In this document: in pieces, positions 35,387-43,319 of the stretch
Layout of the letters: each line of letters opens with the position of its first letter
Position numbering within the stretch: position 1 is the stretch's first letter
Source: Dactylosporangium siamense
Lineage (GTDB): Bacteria; Actinomycetota; Actinomycetes; Mycobacteriales; Micromonosporaceae
Assembly: GCF_016862795.1 (NCBI RefSeq)
Contig: NZ_BONQ01000029.1
Coordinates: forward strand, 1 to 64,000
Direction of reading: 5' to 3'
Length of the DNA: 64,000 nt
Program-made: the position numbers and the translations under genes
The notes under the pieces: model-generated
Told to the model about the DNA's origin: nothing
The model's input: the letters and a program-made list of their open reading frames with translations, nothing else
The model's database searches: none

Positions 35387-36280
35387 GTGACGATGCGCCG
35401 GCCCGGGTTCGCTGTGATCGCCGCGCCGTCGGCGTTGGGGCTGCAGGTCGACGGGGTCGCCGGGCTGCCCGACGCGCTGCTCGAGGCCGGGCTCGGGGAC
35501 CTCCTCGGCGCACGGTTCGCCGGCCGGGTCGAGGCCCCGCCGCGACAGGACGGCGTCGACCCCGTGACCGGCGTCCGCAACGCGGGCGGCGTCGCCGGCT
35601 ACGCCCACCGGCTCGCCGGGACGGTCGCCGAGGTCCTCGACCGGGGCGAGTTCCCGGTGGTGCTCGGCGGTGACTGCTCGATCCTGCTCGGCAGCCTCCT
35701 GGCGCTGCGCCGGCGCGGGCGGCACGGGCTGCTGTTCCTGGACGGGCACGCCGACTTCTACCAGCCGGACACCGACTCCGAGGCCGAGGCCGCGTCGATG
35801 GAGCTCGCGTTCGCCACCGGCCGCGGCCCGGCACTCCTGGCGGACCTCGACGGCACCGGACCGTTGCTGCGGGACGAGGACGTGGCGGCCTTCGGGATGC
35901 GCGACGCGGAGGAACAGGCCGCCGCCGGCTGCGCCCCGCTCCCCGACACCCTGCGGTCGTGGGACCTCGACCGGATCCGCCGGGTCGGGGTGGCCCGGGC
36001 CGCCGCCGAGGCGGTGGCCCACGTGGCCCGGCCCGAGCTCGACGGGTGCTGGATCCACGTCGACGCCGACGTGGTCGACGACGCGGTCATGCCGGCCGTC
36101 GACTACCGGCTCGCCGGCGGGCTGAGCTGGGCCGAACTGCACACCGTCCTGGCCACCGCGATGGCCGGCGGACGCGTCGTCGGCTTCGAGGTGACCATCT
36201 ACAACCCGGACCTGGACCCCGGCCGCACCGCCGGCCGCGCCCTCGCCACCACGATCGGCGGCGCCCTGACCCGGGCGTGA
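35387..36280 (+). CDS. Arginase/agmatinase-family ureohydrolase
   Basis: A 297-residue protein of the arginase fold, which hydrolyses guanidino or formimino groups using two manganese ions. The metal motifs are LDGHADF (usual DAHxD), HVDADVVDD (usual DxDxxDP) and a late Glu in FEVTIYN. The first motif, usually GGDHS, reads GGDCS, so one metal histidine is replaced by cysteine, a variant seen in some family branches. GTG at 35387 was chosen; ATG at 35393 is an alternative. The gene may form an operon with the flavoprotein 76 bp downstream. The substrate is unknown. Confidence 0.8.
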   Translation: MTMRRPGFAVIAAPSALGLQVDGVAGLPDALLEAGLGDLLGARFAGRVEAPPRQDGVDPVTGVRNAGGVAGYAHRLAGTVAEVLDRGEFPVVLGGDCSILLGSLLALRRRGRHGLLFLDGHADFYQPDTDSEAEAASMELAFATGRGPALLADLDGTGPLLRDEDVAAFGMRDAEEQAAAGCAPLPDTLRSWDLDRIRRVGVARAAAEAVAHVARPELDGCWIHVDADVVDDAVMPAVDYRLAGGLSWAELHTVLATAMAGGRVVGFEVTIYNPDLDPGRTAGRALATTIGGALTRA

Positions 36281-36356
36281 TGATCGTGTGGAGGTACCGG
36301 GCGGATGGCGTGCAAGCCGTCGCCGGGACGGTGTCGCGCACCTACCGTCGGCAGGT

Positions 36357-37544
36357 ATGCAGACAGTGGATGTACTGGTCGTGGGCGCGGGACTGGCCGG
36401 GCTGCACACGGCGCGGCTGCTCGCGCGGCAGGATCTGGACGTTCTCGTCGTGGACCGGCGCCGGTCACTGTCGGCGGGCATCCGCACCACCGGGATCTTC
36501 GTGCGCCGCACCCTGGACGACTTCGACCTGCCGGCGCACCTGCTCGGGCCCGGCGTCCGGGACGTGCTGCTCTACCCGCCCTCACGGCGCGCGCCGATCC
36601 GGCTCACCAGCGACCGCGACGAGTACCGGGTCGCCGACATGGCCGGCATCTACGAGCACGCCCGGCACGCGGCGGAGTCGGCCGGGGCGCGCGTCCAACT
36701 CGGTGTCCGATACACGGGCATCACGGCGACGGCCGCGGGGCGCAGCGGCATCACGGCGACAGCCGCGGGGTACACCGGCATCACCGGGCACACCGCGACC
36801 TTCGAGCAGGCGGAGCCGGTCCGGGCCCGGTTCGTCGTCGGCGCTGACGGCGCGCGGTCCCGGGTGGCCCGCGACCTCGGCCTCGACGTCAACCGGCGGA
36901 TGCTCGTCGGCGCCGAGATCATCCATCCGGTCGCATCGACGACCTCCACGCCGGCGTTTCATTGTGTACTGGACCCGCGCGTCGCCCCCGGATACCTCGG
37001 CTGGGTCATCGACGACGGCCGGCACGCGCACGTCGGTGTCGCCGGCTACCCGGGCGCGATGCGGGCCGGCGTGCGGCACCTGCTGGACACGTTCGCCGCC
37101 GACGCCCCCGGCGGGGTGGCACCGGCCGGCCCGGTGGAGCGGCGCGGCGGGCCGATCCCGGTCGGTGGGGTGCTGCGCCGGATCGCGTGCCCGGGCGGTC
37201 TGCTCGTCGGCGACGCCGCGGGCGCGGTGTCGCCGTTGACCGCCGGCGGCCTCGACCCGTGCCTGCGCATGTCGGAGCTGGCCGCGACCGTCACGGCCGG
37301 CTACCTGCGCACCGGCGACGAGCAGCTGCTGCGCGGCTACGACGGCGGCGCGTTCCGGGCCCGGTTCCGGGGGCGGCTGCTGCTGCGCCAGGTCCTCGCC
37401 GGCGTCCGCTCCCCCGCCGCCGCCGAGGCCGCGGTCGCCGTGCTGCGCACCCGGGCCGGCCGGGCCGTCGCCGCCCGGGTCCTGTTCGGCGACGGCTCGT
37501 TCCCCGACGTCGCCCCGCGGCTGGCGGTGACCGGCGCCTCCTGA
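36357..37544 (+). CDS. FAD-dependent oxidoreductase, geranylgeranyl-reductase-like
   Basis: A 395-residue flavoprotein. The N-terminal dinucleotide fold reads VLVVGAGLAGLHTA, a second FAD motif is VVGADGARSRVAR, and a third contains LLVGDAAGAVSPLTAGGL. This order is that of the p-hydroxybenzoate hydroxylase fold, near geranylgeranyl-reductase-like proteins. An in-frame three-copy 30-bp repeat (36711-36800) encodes a ten-residue GITATAAG-type unit between the FAD motifs, which looks like a recent expansion. The ATG at 36357 is preceded by GGCAGG. Substrate unknown. Confidence 0.82.
   Translation: MQTVDVLVVGAGLAGLHTARLLARQDLDVLVVDRRRSLSAGIRTTGIFVRRTLDDFDLPAHLLGPGVRDVLLYPPSRRAPIRLTSDRDEYRVADMAGIYEHARHAAESAGARVQLGVRYTGITATAAGRSGITATAAGYTGITGHTATFEQAEPVRARFVVGADGARSRVARDLGLDVNRRMLVGAEIIHPVASTTSTPAFHCVLDPRVAPGYLGWVIDDGRHAHVGVAGYPGAMRAGVRHLLDTFAADAPGGVAPAGPVERRGGPIPVGGVLRRIACPGGLLVGDAAGAVSPLTAGGLDPCLRMSELAATVTAGYLRTGDEQLLRGYDGGAFRARFRGRLLLRQVLAGVRSPAAAEAAVAVLRTRAGRAVAARVLFGDGSFPDVAPRLAVTGAS
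36711..36800 (+). repeat. Three tandem 30-bp repeats inside flavoprotein gene
   Basis: Units 36711-36740, 36741-36770 and 36771-36800 share the core GGCATCACGGCGAC. In frame they encode ten residues each (YTGITATAAG, RSGITATAAG, YTGITGHTAT). The third is diverged. Length multiples of three keep the reading frame open. Confidence 0.75.
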
Positions 37545-37560
37545 GCTGGCGGCGCACGGG

Positions 37561-38388
37561 TCAGCCGGCGAGCAGGCCGGCCCGGAGCTTGGTGAGGGCG
37601 GCGGCCTGGAGCCGGGACACGTGCATCTGGGACATGCCGAGCTGGTCCGCGATCTGCGACTGCGTCAGGTTGCCCGAGAACCGCATCGCGACGATGCGCT
37701 GCTCCCGCGCCGGCAGGCGGGCGAGCAGCGGCCGCAGTGCCTCGCGGACCTCGACCTGCTCGATCTCGGGATCGGCGCCGCCGAGCAGGTCGCCGAGGCC
37801 GGTGACCTCACCGTCGCCGCCGTGCACGGGCGCGTCGAGCGACGCCGTCTGGTAGGCCTGCCCGGCCTCCATCCCCTCGATGATCTCTTCCTCGGTGGCG
37901 TCGAGGTGCACGGCCAGATCGGTGACCGTCGGCGACCGGCCGAGCGTTTGCGTGAGCTCCTCGGTGACCCGGCTGATCCGCATCCGGATCTCCTGGAGCC
38001 GGCGGGGCACCCGCACGTCCCAGCATTTGTCGCGGAAGTGCCGCTTGAGCTCGCCGGTGATCATCGGGATGGCGTAGCTGGTGAAGGCCGAGCCGCGCCC
38101 GGGGTCGAACCGGTCGACCGCCTTGACCAGGCCCAGGTTCGCCACCTGCGCGAGGTCGTCGAAGAGTTCGCCGCGGTTGCGGAAGCGCTGCGCCAGGTAC
38201 CTGGCCAGCGGCAGGTACATCTCGATGAGCCGGGCGCGGATCCGTTGCCGGTCGGCGCTTCCCTCGGGCAGGTCCGCCATCAGCGACAGCAGCGACATCG
38301 CGGCGGAGTCCATCGCATCCCGCGATCCGGACGCATCCCGCGACCCGGACCGGGAGGTGGACAGCGTGGATTCGGCAGTTGCGGACAT
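37561..38388 (-). CDS. Stress-type RNA polymerase sigma factor (SigB/SigF group)
   Basis: A 275-residue sigma-70-family factor of the stress group. Region 2 is readable in FDDLAQVANLGLVKAVDRFDPGRGSAF split over core-binding and -10 helices, region 3 in HLDATEEEIIEGMEAG, and region 4 in LTQSQIADQLGMSQMHVSRL. Short N-terminal repeats GSRDA occur near residues 15-25. Start at ATG 38388; longer in-frame codons up to 38475 have no support. Such factors are controlled by anti-sigma and STAS partners, and a STAS gene lies 3 kb away at 41017-41370, but no anti-sigma kinase was seen in the window. Confidence 0.88.
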   Translation of the reverse strand: MSATAESTLSTSRSGSRDASGSRDAMDSAAMSLLSLMADLPEGSADRQRIRARLIEMYLPLARYLAQRFRNRGELFDDLAQVANLGLVKAVDRFDPGRGSAFTSYAIPMITGELKRHFRDKCWDVRVPRRLQEIRMRISRVTEELTQTLGRSPTVTDLAVHLDATEEEIIEGMEAGQAYQTASLDAPVHGGDGEVTGLGDLLGGADPEIEQVEVREALRPLLARLPAREQRIVAMRFSGNLTQSQIADQLGMSQMHVSRLQAAALTKLRAGLLAG

Positions 38389-38651
38389 GGGGCATCCATC
38401 CTTCAGAGGAGGCGCGCGGCGCAGGCCCGCTTCCGTCTTGGCACCCGTTGCTTGAGTGCGCGGTGGGGCGGCCACGCTGCGGGCCGGGTGGCAAGGATCG
38501 CCGCTGCTGGACGATGCGCGAACCGGGCCCTTTCCTCGACCGTAGCCCGGCCCCCCGGCACCCGGAAGGCCTGGACCAAGATTTTGCGTCGTTTTTTGCG
38601 TCGATTTTTTCGGGGTCGAAGCCGGGGATCGGGTGTGGCAGGCTGAGCCGT
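38389..38651. other. Intergenic region with T-rich direct repeat
   Basis: This 263-bp region separates the divergent sigma factor and hypothetical genes. Around 38581-38610 it has two copies of a TTTTGCGTCG-like sequence and T6 runs, unusual in this GC-rich context. It could be a promoter or binding site, but no -10/-35 pair was clear. Nothing coding was recognised. Confidence 0.4.
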
Positions 38652-39380
38652 GTGCGGAGCATCGACGCCCTGTTCGTGGATGGGTCCGGCATGCTCCGCG
38701 GGTTGTTCCCGCCCGGCCCGCTGATCTTCCCCGTCGCCGCCACCGAGATCCTCGCGCTCGACGCCGCCGTCCGCGTCGCCACCACCGGACACCAGATCCA
38801 GCCCGGCGCGCCGCGTCCCTGGCTCGAGCCGTTGATCGGCTACCTCAGCCGGCGCCTGCCGGCGTTCGAGCGGGCCCTGTCCGCCGAGCCCGCGGTCGTC
38901 CAGAGGTCCCTGGACCGCGCGGCCGAGCGGCTGGCCGCGCTCGAGGATCTCGGCGCTCCCGCCGTCGTGCTGGATGCGGCACGCCGGCACGCCCGCGCGG
39001 TGGGTGCCGCATCCTGGTCCGTCTCGATCGACCTCGCCGCGTGGATCCCTGATCCGGCCGCGATCGCCGCGACCGTGGACGTCGACCGGTGGCCGACCCG
39101 GCCGCCGGTCGTCACCGCGGACATCTCCGACCTCGTGCTGCTCGCCGCGCTGTGCACCGTCGGCCCGCACGCCGCCTCGGTGCGGGTCGACGACGCCGGG
39201 CGCGGGCGCGACGGGCACGGGCTCCGCTGGCGTGGGCTCGGCGGCATCGGCGAGGACCGGCCCGGCCCCGAACCCGGTCTGGTCCCCGACGGCGGCGTCG
39301 TCGTCGAACTGGCCGTCGACGACGAACGGGTGCACCGCCTGCAGTTCGCGGGCGCCTACCTCGCGGTGGAGCTGGCGTGA
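38652..39380 (+). CDS. Hypothetical actinobacterial protein
   Basis: A 242-residue soluble protein with no recognised domain. It begins with GTG at 38652 (RSIDALFVDGSGM). Hydrophobic stretches are present but short, and a helical middle (LDRAAERLAALEDL) is visible. Composition is balanced and codon use matches neighbours, so it is a real gene. It is divergent from the stress sigma factor and convergent with the MerR gene, so it is probably monocistronic. Function unknown. Confidence 0.6.
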   Translation: MRSIDALFVDGSGMLRGLFPPGPLIFPVAATEILALDAAVRVATTGHQIQPGAPRPWLEPLIGYLSRRLPAFERALSAEPAVVQRSLDRAAERLAALEDLGAPAVVLDAARRHARAVGAASWSVSIDLAAWIPDPAAIAATVDVDRWPTRPPVVTADISDLVLLAALCTVGPHAASVRVDDAGRGRDGHGLRWRGLGGIGEDRPGPEPGLVPDGGVVVELAVDDERVHRLQFAGAYLAVELA

Positions 39381-39390
39381 CGCAGCCCGG

Positions 39391-39744
39391 TCAGGACGGC
39401 ATGCGGGCGGTGAGCGCGTCGTGCAACGTGGTCAGGGCGCTGATGCGGTCCCGGAGCTGGTCGACGCGCTCCCGGGCCACCCGCATCGCGGTGGCGCAGC
39501 CGCCCTGGTCACCGAAGGCCGGCGGCAGCGGCTGGTCCAGGAACCTGACGAAGCACCGCACGTCGGCGACGGTGAAGCCGATGGCCAGCAGCTCCCGGAT
39601 GTTGTTGACCCGCAGGACCGCGCCGTCCGGATAGCTGCGGTAGCCGTTGCCGGACCGCTCGCTGTGCAGCAGGCCTTCGGCTTCGTAGTGGCGCAGGGTC
39701 CGGGTGGTGACGCCGGCCGCCCGCGCGAGCTCCCCGATCCGCAT
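39391..39744 (-). CDS. MerR-family regulator
   Basis: A 117-residue MerR protein: winged helix at the N-terminus (MRIGELARAAGVTTRTLRHY), a second helix pair with YRSYPDG, then a dimerisation coiled coil. The effector region is short, with a single Cys, so metal or small-molecule sensing cannot be decided. The gene is the second of an operon behind the oxidoreductase, 4 bp apart. A palindrome in a 20-bp promoter spacer upstream of the operon is its likely operator. Confidence 0.9.
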   Translation of the reverse strand: MRIGELARAAGVTTRTLRHYEAEGLLHSERSGNGYRSYPDGAVLRVNNIRELLAIGFTVADVRCFVRFLDQPLPPAFGDQGGCATAMRVARERVDQLRDRISALTTLHDALTARMPS

Positions 39745-39748
39745 CCAG

Positions 39749-40657
39749 TTACTCTGCCAGGCGCACCAGGACCGTGCCGACGAAGCGTCCGGCGAACAGG
39801 TCCAGCAGCGCCTGCGGTGCGGCTTCGAGACCGTCGACCACGGTGTGCGCGAAGTCCAGCCGGTGTTCGTCCACCAGCTGCAGGTAGGCGGGTTCCAGCG
39901 CCGGGTCGCCAGTGACGCCGTGCAGCGACAGCCGGCCGCGGATCACCGTGAGCAGGTCGATGGTCGGTTCGGCGGCACCGCCGAGCTGCTGGGCGAGGGC
40001 ACCGCAGAGCGCGACCCGCCCGCCCGGGTTCAGCGTGGGCAGCGTCACGGTCAGCAGCGGCCCGCCGACCGTGTCGACGTAGACGTCCGGGGCGACCTCC
40101 AGCAGCTGCTTGGCGACGGTGGCCGGGTCGCGGTGCTCGAAGGCGTCGTCGTACCCGAGCCGGTTGACGAGTTGCGGCACCTTCGCCGCCGTGCCGGTGC
40201 TGCCGACGACCCGCCCCGCACCCATCGCCCGGGCCAGCCGCCCGGCGACGCTGCCGACGGCACCGGCCGCGCCCGACACGTACACCGTCTCCCCCGGCCG
40301 GAGCCCGGCGGCCACCAGCCCGGTGTACGCGGTCAGCCCGTTGGACAGCAGCAGCACCGGATTGTCGCCGTCGACCACCCGGCACTGCGCCGCGTCCAGC
40401 AGCGTGAGCTCCTGCCAGCCCCGCATGTGCACGACGGCACTGCCGGCCGGCACCGCCGGATCGCTGGACGCGACGACCGTGCCGAGGGTCTTGCCCGCCA
40501 TCGTCGGCAGCAGTGACCGCATCACCGCGCCGAGCAGCATGAACCGGTTGCGCACCAGCACCTGTCCGGCGCCGGGCTCGGCGACGTCCTCGGTGGTGAC
40601 GGTGAAGTCCGTGGCGTGGGTCGCGGCCCCGGTCGCCTGGACGCGTCTGCTCCGCAT
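39749..40657 (-). CDS. NADPH:quinone reductase-type zinc-independent oxidoreductase
   Basis: A 302-residue MDR-superfamily oxidoreductase. The Rossmann motif reads VYVSGAAGAVGSVAGRLA, followed by a substrate domain ending in GRFVGTVLV. It lacks the zinc cysteine set and resembles the medium-chain leukotriene/CurA and quinone reductase branch, which use NADPH. The start at ATG 40657 is 7 nt from a predicted -10 box. Long in-frame codons above it to 41524 overlap other genes and are false. First gene of the MerR operon, so its substrate or product may be the regulator's ligand. Confidence 0.85.
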   Translation of the reverse strand: MRSRRVQATGAATHATDFTVTTEDVAEPGAGQVLVRNRFMLLGAVMRSLLPTMAGKTLGTVVASSDPAVPAGSAVVHMRGWQELTLLDAAQCRVVDGDNPVLLLSNGLTAYTGLVAAGLRPGETVYVSGAAGAVGSVAGRLARAMGAGRVVGSTGTAAKVPQLVNRLGYDDAFEHRDPATVAKQLLEVAPDVYVDTVGGPLLTVTLPTLNPGGRVALCGALAQQLGGAAEPTIDLLTVIRGRLSLHGVTGDPALEPAYLQLVDEHRLDFAHTVVDGLEAAPQALLDLFAGRFVGTVLVRLAE

Positions 40658-40664
40658 GGCCGGA

Positions 40665-40696
40665 ACCGTAAACGTTGCCGCATGCGGCAAGGTCAA
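40665..40696 (-). promoter_or_regulatory. MerR-type promoter with palindromic operator
   Basis: On the minus strand TTGACC (40696-40691) and TACGGT (40670-40665) are separated by a 20-bp spacer, as in MerR-controlled promoters. Inside the spacer lies the perfect 16-bp palindrome TTGCCGCATGCGGCAA (40675-40690). The -10 box ends 7 nt before the oxidoreductase ATG, so the transcript may be leaderless. Confidence 0.7.
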
Positions 40697-40784
40697 GCGC
40701 GAAAAAGCGCTGCGGTGGCCGCATCGAGCTGGGTGTGCCGGGTAGTGACGACTTCGTACCCGCTTCCGACACCTGGAGGATGAG

Positions 40785-40967
40785 ATGGGCAAACTCATGG
40801 ACAAGGTCAAGGACCTCGCCCACCGGCACGACGACAAGGTCGACCAGGGCATCGGCAAGGCCGGTGACCAGGCGGACCAGCGCACCGGAGGCAAGTACAC
40901 CGAGCAAATCGACAAGGGCGTCGACGCCGCGCAGCAGCACACCGGCGAGGGCGACACCCAGCGGTGA
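40785..40967 (+). CDS. MT0933-like antitoxin-family small protein
   Basis: A 60-residue, highly charged, alpha-helical protein rich in Asp, Lys and Gln (KVDQGIGKAGDQAD, TEQIDKGVDAAQQ). Length and text match the small MT0933-type antitoxin-like family of actinobacteria. GGAGG at 40775-40779 precedes ATG 40785. No toxin gene is next to it, so the antitoxin label is by family only; it may have another role. Confidence 0.7.
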   Translation: MGKLMDKVKDLAHRHDDKVDQGIGKAGDQADQRTGGKYTEQIDKGVDAAQQHTGEGDTQR

Positions 40968-41016
40968 GCCGGACCCCGATTGCGACGGTGGCCGCGGGCG
41001 ACCCGGCCACCGTCCG

Positions 41017-41370
41017 TCACCGCAGCTCGCGGGCCACGTCCTCCTCGGCGGCCTCGACGCTGTCGTAGATGCCCAGCAGCCGGTCCACCGACGTCAACAG
41101 GAACACGTTGCGCACCGACGGCTGCACCGACACCAGGCACAGCCGTCCACCTCGCTGCTGCAACAGCTTGAACGTCGACACGATCGCGCCCAGCCCGCTG
41201 GAGTCGAGCTTCGGCACCCCGGCGAGGTCCAGCACGATGCACCGGGCGCCGTCGTGCATGACCCGCTGCAGGCACTCCCGCAGATCCGGCTCGGTCACCA
41301 GGTCCACGATGCCGCCCACCCGCACGATGGTGCAGTCCCGGCCGGGCCGGACCTCCAACGACAGCTTCAC
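41017..41370 (-). CDS. STAS-domain anti-sigma factor antagonist
   Basis: A 117-residue single STAS domain. The loop motif VPKLDSSGLGAI carries the serine that anti-sigma kinases phosphorylate in SpoIIAA/RsbV proteins. It should be a partner-switching component that releases a stress sigma factor by binding its anti-sigma factor. The sigma factor at 37561-38388 is a possible end user, but no kinase gene lies close. Monocistronic as far as seen. Confidence 0.88.
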   Translation of the reverse strand: MKLSLEVRPGRDCTIVRVGGIVDLVTEPDLRECLQRVMHDGARCIVLDLAGVPKLDSSGLGAIVSTFKLLQQRGGRLCLVSVQPSVRNVFLLTSVDRLLGIYDSVEAAEEDVARELR

Positions 41371-41487
41371 GCATGCCCCCGATCAGACTGTTGCCGGTTG
41401 TTCCCGCCGATAGGCATGGACGGTCACGTGGTGCCCGCCCGCCCTCCGCGGCAAACCCGGCGCCGCAGCGCCTCATGACGGGGGCCT

Positions 41488-41507
41488 GAGCCGGCTGTGA
41501 GCGGCTC
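41488..41507 (-). terminator. Hairpin terminator after the DinB-like gene
   Basis: GAGCCG (41488-41493) and CGGCTC (41502-41507) form a 6-bp stem with an 8-nt loop, 14 nt beyond the stop of the DinB-like gene on the minus strand. No T-tract. Confidence 0.4.
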
Positions 41508-41520
41508 GACCGGATCGACG

Positions 41521-41994
41521 TCACCGGCCGGTGGCACCGTCGATCTGCTCGCGGAGGATGTCGGCGTGGCCGGCGTGCCGGGCGGTCTCCTCGATCATGT
41601 GCACGAGCACCCAGCGCATGGACGGGGCCGGTCCCCGGCGGGCGGGTAGCGTCAGGTCGGTGCAGGCCGCGATCACCGCGTTCGCCTGCGCGACGGCGTC
41701 CCGGTAACCGGCCAGCACGCCGTCGACGGTCTCCCCGGCCGACGGGCGCATGGTGCGGCGCCAGTCGCTGGTGCGTTCACCGAGGAAGTACCAGCGTTCG
41801 ACGTGGGTCAGGTGCTTGACCAGGCCCAGCAGATTGGTGCCGGACGGCACGCCGGCGGTGCGGACCTGTGGCTCCGGCACGCCGGCGACCTTGGCCGCGA
41901 CGGCGTCGCGCAGGTAGTCGAGGAACCCGGCCAGGGTCTCCGTCTCCGAGGCACCCGGCTGCGGGGGTCCCGCGTCGCGGCGGCGGGCCGTCAT
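41521..41994 (-). CDS. DinB/DUF664-family protein
   Basis: A 157-residue four-helix-bundle protein of the DinB or DUF664 type. Three metal-site histidines are placed as expected: one in LVKHLTHVE, one in VLVHMIEET and one in ARHAGH. Members include mycothiol-dependent enzymes in actinobacteria. ATG 41994 overlaps the upstream methyltransferase stop in ATGA, so the two are coupled. Likely a metal-dependent detoxification or thiol-transfer enzyme; the substrate is unknown. Confidence 0.82.
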   Translation of the reverse strand: MTARRRDAGPPQPGASETETLAGFLDYLRDAVAAKVAGVPEPQVRTAGVPSGTNLLGLVKHLTHVERWYFLGERTSDWRRTMRPSAGETVDGVLAGYRDAVAQANAVIAACTDLTLPARRGPAPSMRWVLVHMIEETARHAGHADILREQIDGATGR

Positions 41995-42599
41995 GCGTCG
42001 GACCGCTGGATGAGCAGGACGTTGTCGGTGACGGTGGCGGTCTCGCCGGAGGGGCCGGTCGCTTCGCGCCGCGGCATGTCGGCGCGCAGGATGCGGCACC
42101 GCGAGAGGTCGAGGTCGGCGGCGATCTCGTCGGGGGTCGGGAAGTGGGTCTCGGGGTCCTGGTTCCACGACCAGGGGGCAATGGAGCCGTGGTCGACGAC
42201 CAGGAGCAGGCCCCCTGGGCGCAGGGCCCGCACGGCGGTGCGCAGCACCCGGCCGCGGTCCAGCGGGAACGGCGTCTGCAGGTACTGCGCCGAGACGAGG
42301 TCGAACGTCCCGGCGGGGAAGGTGCCGGCCAGGTCGTGCTGTTCGGCGGTGACCCGGCCGTCGACGCCGGCCTCGCGGGCCCGGGCCCGGACCTGTTCGA
42401 CGGCGACGCCGGAGATGTCGACGGCGGTGACCTGCCAGCCGTGCCGGGCCAGCCAGACGGTGTCGCCGCCGGCGCCGCAGCCCAGGTCCGCGGCGGCACC
42501 CGGGGGCAGCGGCCCGGCGGTCTCGACGAGCAGCGGGTTGGCGTGCGTGTCCCAGGTGCGGCGGGTGCCGTAATGCTGATCCCAGAAGGCGGAGTCCAT
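41991..42599 (-). CDS. SAM-dependent class I methyltransferase
   Basis: A 202-residue methyltransferase. Motif I reads AADLGCGAGGDTVWLA, and later segments VTAVDISGVAV and RPGGLLLVVDHG match motifs of the class I fold. No substrate domain is visible. First gene of a two-gene operon with the DinB-like protein and divergent from an XRE-cupin regulator, which may control it through the dyad between them. Confidence 0.88.
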   Translation of the reverse strand: MDSAFWDQHYGTRRTWDTHANPLLVETAGPLPPGAAADLGCGAGGDTVWLARHGWQVTAVDISGVAVEQVRARAREAGVDGRVTAEQHDLAGTFPAGTFDLVSAQYLQTPFPLDRGRVLRTAVRALRPGGLLLVVDHGSIAPWSWNQDPETHFPTPDEIAADLDLSRCRILRADMPRREATGPSGETATVTDNVLLIQRSDA

Positions 42600-42628
42600 G
42601 ACCCCAGGATCGCCACGGCGGTGACGGG

Positions 42629-42646
42629 TTGCAAGAAAACTTGCGG
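42629..42646. promoter_or_regulatory. Dyad between methyltransferase and XRE genes
   Basis: GCAAG (42631-42635) and CTTGC (42640-42644) are inverted around AAAA, in the 64-bp region between the divergent starts. It is a plausible operator for the XRE-cupin regulator. Confidence 0.45.
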
Positions 42647-42663
42647 ATCCGCATGATGACCTG

Positions 42664-43257
42664 ATGGACGATGTCCTCGCCGGGGTCGGGCCGCGCCTGC
42701 GTGACCTGCGCAAGGCGCGCGGCGCCACGCTCGCCGACCTGGCCGCCGAGACCGGCCTGACCGCGAGCACGCTGTCGCGCCTGGAGAACGGCAGGCTCCG
42801 ACCGACCCTGGAGCAGCTGCTGCCCCTGGCCCGGGCGCACGGTGTCCCGCTCGACGACCTGGTCGCGGCGCCGCCCACCGGCGACCCGCGCATCCACCTT
42901 CGGCCGGTGCGGCGGTTCGGGCTGACCGTGGTGCCGCTGACCCGGCGGCCCGGCGGCGTGCAGGCCTACAAGGTGGTCTATCCGCCCGCCGGCCGGGCGG
43001 CCACCACGCGGCTGCAGACCCACGACGGCTACGAGTGGTTCTACGTCCTCGAGGGGCGGGTCCGGTTCGTGCTCGGCGAGCGGGAGTTCCTGCTCGGCGC
43101 CGGCGAGGCCGCGGAGTTCGACACCCGGGTGCCGCACTGGATCGGCAGCGCCGACGACCGGCCGGCGGAGCTGCTCACGCTGTTCGGCCCACAGGGCGAG
43201 CGGGCCCACCTGGCACCGACAAGGCCCTCGCAGCCCGCAAAGCCCGCGAAGCGGTGA
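42664..43257 (+). CDS. XRE-family regulator with cupin domain
   Basis: A 197-residue regulator. The N-terminal helix-turn-helix (residues about 8-62) contains TLADLAAETGLTASTLSRLENG. The C-terminal cupin (about 110-180) includes DGYEWFYVLEGRVRF and FDTRVPHWI, a small-molecule-binding beta barrel. This architecture is common in repressors or activators of amino acid or polyamine metabolism. It is divergent from the methyltransferase, its likely target. The stop overlaps a 21-codon reading frame (GTGA). Confidence 0.9.
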   Translation: MDDVLAGVGPRLRDLRKARGATLADLAAETGLTASTLSRLENGRLRPTLEQLLPLARAHGVPLDDLVAAPPTGDPRIHLRPVRRFGLTVVPLTRRPGGVQAYKVVYPPAGRAATTRLQTHDGYEWFYVLEGRVRFVLGEREFLLGAGEAAEFDTRVPHWIGSADDRPAELLTLFGPQGERAHLAPTRPSQPAKPAKR

Positions 43258-43319
43258 CCGATCGTTCAACGATCCCCTCGATCGTGCTCATCGTGTTCGG
43301 CGCGCTCGGCATCAAGTAG
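43254..43319 (+). CDS. Possible 21-residue membrane peptide
   Basis: A short frame starting with GTG that overlaps the XRE stop (GTGA). It encodes MTDRSTIPSIVLIVFGALG plus IK, with a hydrophobic core of about 12 residues. The coupling and amphipathic profile suggest a real micropeptide. It is too short to rule out chance or a decayed gene. Confidence 0.35.
   Translation: MTDRSTIPSIVLIVFGALGIK

Noticed and set aside
40785-40967. Toxin-antitoxin pair at the MT0933-like gene
   Set aside because: No toxin gene is found beside the small antitoxin-like protein.
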